DNA of 64,000 nt from Blastopirellula marina (GTDB lineage: Bacteria; Planctomycetota; Planctomycetia; Pirellulales; Pirellulaceae). The notes under the pieces were generated by a model that had not been told where the DNA came from, made no database searches, and saw only the letters and a program-made list of their open reading frames with translations. Both the position numbers and the translations under genes were made by a program. Below, in pieces: positions 57,375 through 64,000 of this stretch. The stretch lies in assembly GCF_002967765.1 (NCBI RefSeq), contig NZ_PUHY01000010.1, forward strand, positions 310,001 to 374,000, in the 5' to 3' direction. Within the stretch, counting starts at the first letter, position 1. The number at the start of each line of letters is the position of its first letter.

Positions 57375-58982
57375 GTGACTTCTGACTTCTCCCCAACTCG
57401 AAACCACGTTATCGGCATTTCCGCCGTCTCTTTGGTACTAGCCGTGCTCGCCGGGCTCTTGCTGGTGTGGGGCGATCCACTCAGCATTTCCCTCACCGGC
57501 AGTTCGTTGAAGTTTGCCTTGGCGACCGTCCTGTGCACGCTCCCTCCAGCGATCGTCACAGCGTTGCTGCTATTTCGAACCAACATTGCAGGCCGTGGTA
57601 CGCTGCAAACGTTGTTGGTCGTGTGGCTCTTTCTTCCGATCTACGTACACATCGCCGGCTGGAGGAATCTCTTCGGGCCACAAGGTTGGCTCGAAATTGC
57701 GAACCCGTTCGATCCCTCGGCTAATTTGATCGACGGGTGGACCGGTGTGATTTGGCTACACAGCCTCGCTGCATTTCCTTGGGCCGTACTTCTCACAGGC
57801 GTGGCGTTCGGTCGCGGGCCCGCCAGTTTGGAAGAGGACGCCCGGCTTGATGTTTCGCCGCTGATCGTGCTCGCACGTGTCACGCTTCGTCAAAGCTGGG
57901 ATGCCATCTTGGTGGCGGCAGCTTGGATCGCGATTGCCGTATTTGGTGAAATGAGTATCGCCAGTGTCTGCAATGTACGAACCTATGCCGAGGTCGTCTT
58001 CACTGGGATTCCGCTCGGACAATCGACCAGCGAAACCGGGCTCACGATTGCTCCCGGGGCCATGGTGATCGTTGGACTGGTTTTGCTTGCCGCTTGGGTC
58101 GCAGAAGCGATGCGGCCTCGCGGACAGGAAGTTGCGACGCGTCGGCCAACGCCATTGCCGCTAGGCCGGCAGAGGTGGCTCTGGACGTTGTTAGTTTGGC
58201 TTCTATTTCTAGCTGCGTTGGGCCCGCCGATCGTCGGTTTGATCTACAAAGTTGGCATCACTATTGATCAGGTGAATGGCGAATTTATTCGCGGGTGGTC
58301 GCTCGGCAAAGCCGTGCAGCTGACTCTCAGCAGCGTTACGGTATACGCCCCTGAACTCAAGTGGACGTTAGCAATTGGCGGCGCGGTTGCATTCGTGACG
58401 ACGATTATCGCCTTGTTACTTAGCGACTGGGCGACACGTAGCCGCTTCGGTGCCTGGTTCGTAACACTCTTCTGTGCGGCCCTCTTCGCGTTGCCGGGGC
58501 CTATCGTCGGCCTTTCGATTGCTTGGGGTACCAATCGCCCCTGGTTGGCCTGGCTAGCTCCGCTAATCGACCGCAGCATCTTTGCCCCGGTGCTGGCAAT
58601 CTTGACGATTACCCTGCCGATCGTAACGTTCTATTACTGGCATGCGTTCGCTTCACAGCGTCAATTGCACGAGATGGCTGCGATCGATGGTAGCAACTGG
58701 TGGCGAACCTGGACACGCGTTATCTTGCCAGGCAACGTCAGCTCGATTGCCGCCGGGACATTAATGGCCTACGTTCTGGGTTGTAACGACGTCGCGGCAT
58801 CGGTGTTGGTGCTGCCGGCAGGGATCGATACGATCTCGCGTCGAATCTTCGGCCTCCTGCATTTCGGCGGCGAGGACAACGTGGCTGGCATTTTGCTGAT
58901 GAACCTGATCGTAGTTGCCATCTTGGCGACGTTGATTCGTTACCTGGCGGGTCGTAGCGATTTTAGCGATTCGCTGCCGTAA
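57375..58982 (+). CDS. Double-length ABC transporter permease (iron/thiamine-type)
   Basis: 535 residues, about 12 membrane segments. Two permease halves are fused, each with an EAA-like loop: LEEDARLDVSPLIVLARVTL (about 155-175) and LHEMAAIDGSNWWRTWTRVILPG (about 430-455). The fused layout resembles FbpB/ThiP permeases. No ATPase or binding protein gene lies beside it. The start is a GTG with no ribosome-binding site, directly after a terminator. Substrate unknown. Confidence 0.82.
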   Translation: MTSDFSPTRNHVIGISAVSLVLAVLAGLLLVWGDPLSISLTGSSLKFALATVLCTLPPAIVTALLLFRTNIAGRGTLQTLLVVWLFLPIYVHIAGWRNLFGPQGWLEIANPFDPSANLIDGWTGVIWLHSLAAFPWAVLLTGVAFGRGPASLEEDARLDVSPLIVLARVTLRQSWDAILVAAAWIAIAVFGEMSIASVCNVRTYAEVVFTGIPLGQSTSETGLTIAPGAMVIVGLVLLAAWVAEAMRPRGQEVATRRPTPLPLGRQRWLWTLLVWLLFLAALGPPIVGLIYKVGITIDQVNGEFIRGWSLGKAVQLTLSSVTVYAPELKWTLAIGGAVAFVTTIIALLLSDWATRSRFGAWFVTLFCAALFALPGPIVGLSIAWGTNRPWLAWLAPLIDRSIFAPVLAILTITLPIVTFYYWHAFASQRQLHEMAAIDGSNWWRTWTRVILPGNVSSIAAGTLMAYVLGCNDVAASVLVLPAGIDTISRRIFGLLHFGGEDNVAGILLMNLIVVAILATLIRYLAGRSDFSDSLP

Positions 58983-59044
58983 TCAGGCACCACGTACTAT
59001 ACTGCGAGTGTCCCCCTACGCCTGAAAACGAAGAGGAAAGCACG

Positions 59045-60172
59045 ATGCGATTTGTCCCGATCTTGGTAGCTTCGATTTGCCTGCTTGCTGCATCCGCGGC
59101 ATGCGCCGACGAAATTACGTTCGAGCGTGATGGGCAGCAGATCAATCTCAGCGGCCAAGTCATCGCCACGCACGAAGCAGGCATCGTCCTGCACACGCCT
59201 GATGGAAAGATGTGGCCGATCCAGCAAGACGAGATCACCAACCGCAAAAGAACAACGGATCCCTTTCGACTGCAAACGAAGCAGGAACTGATTGAAACAG
59301 TCCTGTCCGAGATGCCGCCAGGCTCGCAAGTTTACGAAACGGCTCATTACCTGGTCGCATACAATACATCACGACCCTACGCGCAGTGGGTGGCCGGCAT
59401 GCTCGAGCGGCTTCATCGTGGCTTCACTTCATATTGGTCGCAGCGAGGCGTCACGATCCACGAACCAAAGCAGCCGCTCGTTGCGCTCGTGTTCGACAAT
59501 CAAGACAACTTTGCGAACTACGCCCAAGCCGAACTTGGCGATGCCGCAAAAAGTGTGATTGGTTTCTACAGCATGCACACGAACTACGTGGTCATGTTCG
59601 ATCTAACAGGCGGAGCAGGCGACTCACGCCGTAATCTGGGCATCCGCGATATTCAGCGGTTCATGTCGCGGCCCGACTTTCAGTGGAGCCTCGCCACAAT
59701 CGTCCACGAAGCAACGCACCAACTGGCCTTCAACTCGGGAGTGCAGCAGCGCTTCGCCGACGTGCCTCTTTGGTTCAGCGAGGGACTTGCGATCTACTTT
59801 GAAACACCCGACGTTTCCAGCAGCCGCGGTTGGCGGGGCATCGGCCAGATTAGCAAACCACGCTTAGGTCAGTTTCAAAAAGCAGCACGTGGCGGACAAC
59901 CTTTTCTGCCAGACTTGCTGAGTAACGACGACTCCCTTCGCAAAGCAGCTACTGCGCTCGATCGCTATTCCCAAGCTTGGGCGGTGACCTATTTCCTTCA
60001 GAAGCGAATGCCAGACGAGTACGATGCCTATCTCACCGAGCTCTCGCAAATCGCTCCCTTAAACGATCCGCCTGAGGGAGCACGCATCAAGATGTTTCAG
60101 AAGCATTTCGGGGCCGACCTGCTGCAATTGGAAAGTGAAGTCCGCGAGATGATGTCGGGCCTGCGGCCGTAA
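59045..60172 (+). CDS. Secreted DUF1570-family protein with HEATH motif
   Basis: 375 residues with a signal (RFVPILVASICLLAASAACA). LATIVHEATHQLAFNSG has the gluzincin-like HExxH motif, with a downstream Glu in WFSEGLAIYFE as third ligand. GMLERLHRGFTSYW and PLVALVFDNQDNFANYA match planctomycete DUF1570 proteins. AGAGGAAAG lies just before the ATG. Probable zinc peptidase in the periplasm; substrate unknown. It ends 10 bases before the converging coiled-coil gene. Confidence 0.9.
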   Translation: MRFVPILVASICLLAASAACADEITFERDGQQINLSGQVIATHEAGIVLHTPDGKMWPIQQDEITNRKRTTDPFRLQTKQELIETVLSEMPPGSQVYETAHYLVAYNTSRPYAQWVAGMLERLHRGFTSYWSQRGVTIHEPKQPLVALVFDNQDNFANYAQAELGDAAKSVIGFYSMHTNYVVMFDLTGGAGDSRRNLGIRDIQRFMSRPDFQWSLATIVHEATHQLAFNSGVQQRFADVPLWFSEGLAIYFETPDVSSSRGWRGIGQISKPRLGQFQKAARGGQPFLPDLLSNDDSLRKAATALDRYSQAWAVTYFLQKRMPDEYDAYLTELSQIAPLNDPPEGARIKMFQKHFGADLLQLESEVREMMSGLRP

Positions 60173-60181
60173 CCAGTGCTA

Positions 60182-61018
60182 TTAACCGTCTGCCAGTCTC
60201 TTACGAATGCTTTCCAGTTGTTCCTTGGCGACCTCAACTTCAACCTTCGCAATGTCCACATTTGCCTGCTCGTGGGCAATTTGGATTTCACTCTCGATAG
60301 AGTTGGCTTCTGCCTTGCGCAAGCTGGCTTTGGCAACGTCGGCTTCTAATTGATAGTTTGCCGTCTCTAGATCCGACTGCACAGCTTGTTGGGCTAGTTT
60401 CTCCGCATGCTTGAGCTGCACTTCCTTCAAGTCGTGTCGCAATCGCATTTCCCCGACATGCAGCTTGGTGACTTCACTTCTTAACTTCGCGATCCGCAAA
60501 TTCGCTTCCGCTTTGGTTAGCTCAAATTCCTGGATCTGCAAATGATGAACAGCAAGAATCTCTTGCTGCCGAAGATCTGCGTTCGCGGCAACCTCTTTCT
60601 GGCTCTTGATCTCTTTCAGCATGATTTCGATGCGTAATCGTTCCGCTTTCGCGCGGGAAACGTCTCGACTCGAACCTCGTGCTACTTCCAGCAATTGAAC
60701 CGCAATCTCTTCATCCAACTTGGCGGCCTCAACATATTTTTCGAGGATCGCGACGCGTTCTTCTTTCGAATTGCTTTGTTCCAACTGAGCTTCGTAAAGC
60801 GTGCGTTGTGCTTCCCACACTTCGTGGTACGGAACGGTTGAGTTTTGGTACAAAGTGCGAGCTTGCTCGACGGCTTGGCTCAACACTTCAATCCGCTCTG
60901 CTTGTAACTCACTTAAACTCATCTCTTCGGCTGCTTGCTGGGCGAACGCAGAAGCAGCAAATGAGGGCAAGAGTAAAGTAACCGCCAATAAGGCGACATC
61001 AATTCTCCGCGGGAACAT
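60182..61018 (-). CDS. Secreted coiled-coil protein
   Basis: About 278 residues from the ATG at 61018 (AGGAG 7 bases upstream; the ATG at 61066 is disfavoured). Signal (FPRRIDVALLAVTLLLPSFAASAFA), then nearly continuous heptad-type helices rich in Ala, Glu, Lys and Leu (LSELQAERIEVLSQAVEQAR; KAEANLRIAKLRSEVTKL; VEVEVAKEQLESIRKRL). This resembles TolC-like or adaptor hairpin coils, with no enzyme motif. Periplasmic. Function unknown. Confidence 0.78.
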   Translation of the reverse strand: MFPRRIDVALLAVTLLLPSFAASAFAQQAAEEMSLSELQAERIEVLSQAVEQARTLYQNSTVPYHEVWEAQRTLYEAQLEQSNSKEERVAILEKYVEAAKLDEEIAVQLLEVARGSSRDVSRAKAERLRIEIMLKEIKSQKEVAANADLRQQEILAVHHLQIQEFELTKAEANLRIAKLRSEVTKLHVGEMRLRHDLKEVQLKHAEKLAQQAVQSDLETANYQLEADVAKASLRKAEANSIESEIQIAHEQANVDIAKVEVEVAKEQLESIRKRLADG

Positions 61019-61121
61019 AAGAAAACTCCTGAGCAGGAAGGGGAGTCGTTGGCAGAAAACTCGCATCTCCCGCCGGTTATACCACCACCCTCAAGCTAGG
61101 GGAAACAATTTCGCAGGCTCA

Positions 61122-61235
61122 TTATTCGACTTGTCCTTCGTCCTCGTACGACTCGGTCGATACCCAGCACAGCCCAATCAAAACCACGGCAGTGATCACA
61201 GCAATAATCTGCACAGGCATAACAACATCGATCAT
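61122..61235 (-). CDS. Very small membrane protein (37 residues)
   Basis: Short frame with GGAGGGAAG just before the ATG at 61235. Sequence outline: MIDVVMPVQII, a hydrophobic segment (AVITAVVLIGLCWVS) and an acidic C-terminus (TESYEDEGQVE). One membrane segment with an acidic tail of 11 residues, typical of single-pass small proteins. It lies 103 bases upstream of the coiled-coil gene on the same strand and may be its partner. Inference from ribosome-binding site and hydrophobicity. Confidence 0.6.
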   Translation of the reverse strand: MIDVVMPVQIIAVITAVVLIGLCWVSTESYEDEGQVE

Positions 61236-61373
61236 GGCTTCCCTCCGGTAAGCTCGTGGTAATTCAACAAACGTGTACCAGAAGGATACGAGGCAGCCCT
61301 GAACCCAAGCTGAAGCGAAGATGAAATCGACTTCATCTCAGTTAGAAACTTCGCCAGCCAAAACATCTCCCGC

Positions 61374-61403
61374 TTGACGCGTAAGCACTTGCTTACCTAT
61401 ATT
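61374..61403 (+). promoter_or_regulatory. ArsR promoter with overlapping operator
   Basis: TTGACG (61374-61379), 18 bases, TATATT (61398-61403). The spacer contains the perfect palindrome GTAAGCACTTGCTTAC (arms of 7 with a 2-base centre, 61381-61396), the likely ArsR binding site. The start of transcription falls near 61410. Confidence 0.65.
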
Positions 61404-61412
61404 AATCGCATC

Positions 61413-61745
61413 ATGAATACACAAACGCCAGAACCTGACGTGTTTACTGCAGTCAGCCATCCGGTGCGTCGCCAAATCCTCGATCTTCTAAGCACGGGGG
61501 ACGCGCCCGTTAAAGTGATCGCTGGGCACTTCGAGATGAGCCGTCCGGCGGTGTCTCAGCACCTTCGCATCTTGCTCGATGCCGGCCTGGTAACGGAAGA
61601 GCGGCACGGGCGAGAGCGGCGTTATCACCTTTTGCCTGATCGTTTGATCCCGATCCGAGAATGGCTGACCCACTACGAGAAGTTCTGGGATCACCATCTC
61701 GAGCGGCTCCAGCAGCATCTGCTGAAAGGAAAGAAGAAATCGTGA
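61413..61745 (+). CDS. ArsR-family transcriptional regulator
   Basis: 110 residues from the ATG at 61413. DVFTAVSHPVRRQILDLLSTGDAPVKVIAG and MSRPAVSQHLRILLDAGLVTEERHGRERRYHLL are the winged helix-turn-helix. No metal-binding ELCVCDL motif is present, so the signal may be non-metal. The C-terminus (WLTHYEKFWDHHLERLQQHL) has the H-rich tail usual for ArsR proteins that pair with SRPBCC proteins. It overlaps the next gene by 4 bases. Confidence 0.92.
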   Translation: MNTQTPEPDVFTAVSHPVRRQILDLLSTGDAPVKVIAGHFEMSRPAVSQHLRILLDAGLVTEERHGRERRYHLLPDRLIPIREWLTHYEKFWDHHLERLQQHLLKGKKKS

Positions 61746-62182
61746 GCGAGAGTATCCGCCGAGAGCTACACCTGCCGCAGCCGCCCGAGGAAGTTTGGGA
61801 CGCCATCGCGAATCGCGAGTCACTCGCCGATTGGATGTACCCGAACACCTTTGAGCCGATTGTGGGACATCACTTCAACTTCCATGTACCTCCCAATCCG
61901 AAAGTCGGTTTCGAGGGGATTGTGGTGCGCTGCGAAGTACTGACCTGCGAACCACCCAAGCATTTGGAGTTTTCCTGGTCAGCGTTAAACCTGATCGGCA
62001 CCACGGTTCGCTTCTTGCTTGAGCCGGCAGGGGAGGGAACGTTATTACGCTTCGAGCATGCCGGGTTCGACCTTACTCAGCCGGGCGTGGAGCAAGCATT
62101 CAAAGGAGCCAACTTTGGGTGGGGCAAGATGCTAGAAAAGCTTGCCACGATTATTGCCGACTCGTCGACCGATCATTCCTGA
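61742..62182 (+). CDS. SRPBCC-family (AHSA1-like) protein
   Basis: 146 residues from the GTG at 61742, which overlaps the ArsR stop (GTGA). IRRELHLPQPPEEVWDAIANRESLADWMYPN, FEGIVVRCEVLTCEPPKHLEFSW and LRFEHAGFDL show the START-like cavity of AHSA1-type proteins, which bind hydrophobic ligands. Pairing with ArsR is a common arrangement. Role unknown. AAGGAAAG lies upstream. Confidence 0.88.
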   Translation: MSESIRRELHLPQPPEEVWDAIANRESLADWMYPNTFEPIVGHHFNFHVPPNPKVGFEGIVVRCEVLTCEPPKHLEFSWSALNLIGTTVRFLLEPAGEGTLLRFEHAGFDLTQPGVEQAFKGANFGWGKMLEKLATIIADSSTDHS

Positions 62183-62205
62183 TTGCCTTCAGCAGAAATC
62201 CAACC

Positions 62206-62574
62206 ATGAACATCTTACTTTGGGTCTTACAAGTCCTGCTCGCGCTGCATACGGTCATGGGGGCCGTGTGGAAATTCTCGCACTCCGCCGAACAGACAAT
62301 GCCTTCGCTGAAAGCTATTCCACAGCCGGTTTGGCTGGGCATGAGCGGGCTGGAAATCGCAGTTGGCGTATGCCTGATTGTGCCAGGGGTTTCCAAATCG
62401 CTTGGCTTCCTGACACCAATCGCCGCACTGGTTATCGTGGCCGAGATGCTGCTGTTCACCGGGCTTCATTTCGCCGCCGGCGAAACGAGTTTCGGCCCGG
62501 TGATCTATTGGTTAGTCGTTGCCGCGATCTGTGGCTTTATCGCGTACGGGCGTTTTGTTCTCAGCCCGTTCTAA
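62206..62574 (+). CDS. DoxX-like membrane protein
   Basis: 122 residues with four membrane segments (NILLWVLQVLLALHTVMGAVW; WLGMSGLEIAVGVCLIVPG; LTPIAALVIVAEMLLFTGL; VIYWLVVAAICGFIAYG). The size and pattern fit DoxX-like proteins. It is 24 bases after the SRPBCC gene, the third gene of the ArsR operon. Function uncertain. Confidence 0.82.
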   Translation: MNILLWVLQVLLALHTVMGAVWKFSHSAEQTMPSLKAIPQPVWLGMSGLEIAVGVCLIVPGVSKSLGFLTPIAALVIVAEMLLFTGLHFAAGETSFGPVIYWLVVAAICGFIAYGRFVLSPF

Positions 62575-62586
62575 AAGATGTTTCGG

Positions 62587-62937
62587 TTAGCTTCCGGCAA
62601 CCGGTACCAACTCGTCAGCGCACTCGAATTCAGGATGAAATTCGTCAATTAGATATCGCAACTTTGTGTAAGCCGAGATCGATTGTTCAGGCGTGAGTGG
62701 CTGTTCCGAAAGCAGCAACGCTTCGATCTTTTCAACGACCAACTTGGCATGTTCCGACTTGGCTGGTGTCGACAAACTCGTTGCTAAGAATGAGACACGC
62801 GCGTCGCGGCTTTGTACCTGACGGTGCAATTCAAAAATCGCCCAGTGCGTATCGAGTTCGCTGACTTCGGGGAATTTCATAACACCGAGTTCGTGGGCAA
62901 TCTTCTTCAACGCTTGCTCAAATCGATTCTTTGGCAT
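62587..62937 (-). CDS. Hypothetical protein
   Basis: 116 residues, no signal. It is mostly helical and charged (NRFEQALKKIAHELGVMKF; THWAIFELHRQVQSRDARVS; KLVVEKIEALLL; AYTKLRYLIDEFH). No motif recognised. It converges on the DoxX gene (13 bases apart). AAGGA lies about 12 bases before the ATG. Confidence 0.62.
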   Translation of the reverse strand: MPKNRFEQALKKIAHELGVMKFPEVSELDTHWAIFELHRQVQSRDARVSFLATSLSTPAKSEHAKLVVEKIEALLLSEQPLTPEQSISAYTKLRYLIDEFHPEFECADELVPVAGS

Positions 62938-63315
62938 GAATGCCTATTCCTTTCGTGCCGTCTCTGGGCTTTTAAGCGTGCATGTGTGTAAACAAGCCCC
63001 GCTGTTGCCGGAAGAATAGGGTCCTAATCATTCGTGCGCGTGCAGAAAAACGCAGAGTTTCAGCAAATCTTGAAAAAGCACTCTACAGCGTGCAGGCTGC
63101 ATTCCACCCGAGGGGGGAATACGGTTTTTCCCGTACAATACCCAATGCAGCAATAACACAATTTGCCTGAGATCAGCGACAGACAATAACGATGTCGAAC
63201 GAGCAGACACGACATGAAAAAGCCCGCGTGCAACCGTTTGACATCTCGAAATCGATGCCATCGGCTGTCACGCGAGCGTGAAGTTAGATCGTATCTAGAC
63301 GGAAAGGAGCGGCAG
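62938..63315. other. Intergenic region, nothing recognised
   Basis: 378 bases. Open frames here are shadows or lack ribosome-binding sites. Confidence 0.5.
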
Positions 63316-64000
63316 CTACTTCGATTCCGTGATCCGGAACAGATGGTCCGAGGTGCGAATGACGAGGTTGCCATCCAGGAAGATGGGCGAGGCCATGATT
63401 CGTTCGCCCAAATCATTTTCGGCCAGCACTTCGTACTTATCTCCCGGCTTGATCACGGTAGTCATGCCGGACTCGCTGCAGAAATAGATCCGCCCGTCGG
63501 CATAGGTTGGCGAGGCCGCGTAGTTGCCGCCAAGCCGGCTCGTCCAGACATCGTGGCCAGTCTCTGGATCGACACACGTGGCAACCCCGCGGTCACTGAC
63601 CATGTAAATCAGTCCATCGACAAAGATCGGCGAAGGCGTTGTCGGCACCTGACGGCTGAAGGTCCATTCGATGTGCGAATTCGAAACGTCTCCTTCGCCA
63701 TCGGTTCGCACGGCCATCAACTGCGGACGCATAAACCCAGTGCAGATGTAAACCGTGCCGTCATGATGGATCGGCCGCGGCACGTTCGAGAACCCGCTGC
63801 CGTGATCGACACGCCAGATCTCTTTGCCGGTTTCAGGCTCGTAAGCACAAACCCATTGCGCCCCGGGAATCACCAACTGGGTCTTGCCAGCCACCTCGAT
63901 CACCAGTGGCGTCGCGTACGCTTTGCGTTGATCACCATCTTCCGCCCGGAACGGGGGACGTGGCGTCTTCCAAACGGTCTTGCCGGTCTTCTTATCGACG
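63316..64000 (-). CDS. PQQ-like beta-propeller protein (5' end beyond window)
   Basis: Partial; the frame is open to the right edge (about 227 residues seen). Repeats WVCAYEPETGKEIWRVDHGSG, VATCVDPETGHDVWTSRLGG and YADGRIYFCSESGMTTVIKPG, with VDKKTGKTVWKTPRP near the edge, are PQQ-like blades. It ends with DHLFRITESK. Similar to the gene at 53032-54375. The start and any signal lie outside the window. Confidence 0.85.
   Translation of the reverse strand, partial: VDKKTGKTVWKTPRPPFRAEDGDQRKAYATPLVIEVAGKTQLVIPGAQWVCAYEPETGKEIWRVDHGSGFSNVPRPIHHDGTVYICTGFMRPQLMAVRTDGEGDVSNSHIEWTFSRQVPTTPSPIFVDGLIYMVSDRGVATCVDPETGHDVWTSRLGGNYAASPTYADGRIYFCSESGMTTVIKPGDKYEVLAENDLGERIMASPIFLDGNLVIRTSDHLFRITESK

Noticed and set aside
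55929-57407. 492-residue open frame antisense to the Gfo/Idh/MocA gene
   Set aside because: Fully overlaps a clear oxidoreductase with its own promoter and ribosome-binding site; no domain pattern on the antisense strand.

Overview
The window looks like chromosome of a planctomycete, most likely a marine member of the Pirellulales (Blastopirellula/Bremerella-like). Supporting signs are two giant surface proteins with an N-terminal LExRxLL (LEPR-XLL) tag, BBP7-type outer-membrane barrels, a type I sulfatase, FG-GAP and PQQ-like beta-propellers, a Tat-exported Gfo/Idh/MocA oxidoreductase, an SHD1 domain, a DUF1570 protein, and many secreted proteins of unknown function. The genus is an inference. 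I see no tRNA, rRNA, CRISPR array, phage module or transposase gene.

Layout. 1-8648: two tandem minus-strand cell-surface metalloprotease-type proteins, the first cut by the window edge. 9043-15796: minus-strand genes for a BBP7 barrel, an FG-GAP propeller, a SOUL haem-binding protein, an SHD1 secreted protein and guaB. 16018-22538: small secreted or unknown proteins, a Tat-exported DODA-type dioxygenase, and a SelA-like protein that lacks the PLP lysine. 22711-29727: proC, small proteins, ettA, guaA, a WapI-like protein, a short inverted-repeat element and surE. 29848-39698: secreted Gly-rich protein, sulfatase, TPR protein, two csrA paralogues flanking a DegT aminotransferase and a lipoprotein hydrolase, and a two-gene membrane operon. 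39797-46136: eno, ribE-rsmA, an EEP-family hydrolase, PhoD and a small conserved-looking protein. 46369-54375: a fatty acyl-AMP ligase/ACP/alpha-oxoamine synthase fusion, a barrel protein, a TraB/GumN protein, a TIM-barrel isomerase-like protein and a PQQ-like propeller. 54500-64000: arfB, a UVR-motif protein, Gfo/Idh/MocA oxidoreductase, a double-length ABC permease, a DUF1570 protein, a coiled-coil protein, an ArsR-SRPBCC-DoxX operon and a second PQQ-like propeller cut by the right edge.

How the genes work together. Most units are single genes or pairs bounded by clear intrinsic terminators. Housekeeping functions include the two last steps of GMP synthesis (guaB and guaA, far apart), proline synthesis, glycolysis (eno), riboflavin (ribE), 16S rRNA methylation (rsmA), translation control (ettA, arfB) and post-transcriptional control (two csrA). 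Much of the rest is envelope biology.

The most interesting items are: (1) the single-polypeptide FAAL-ACP-oxoamine synthase, which predicts an unusual amino-ketone or sphingoid-type lipid; (2) an intrinsic terminator between a good promoter and the guaA start, suggesting attenuation; (3) a free-standing promoter-terminator unit between ettA and guaA that may be a small RNA; (4) the SelA-family pseudoenzyme; (5) a short inverted-repeat element whose tips coincide with stop codons of two unrelated genes; (6) an ArsR operator lying exactly inside a promoter spacer ahead of a nearly leaderless start codon.
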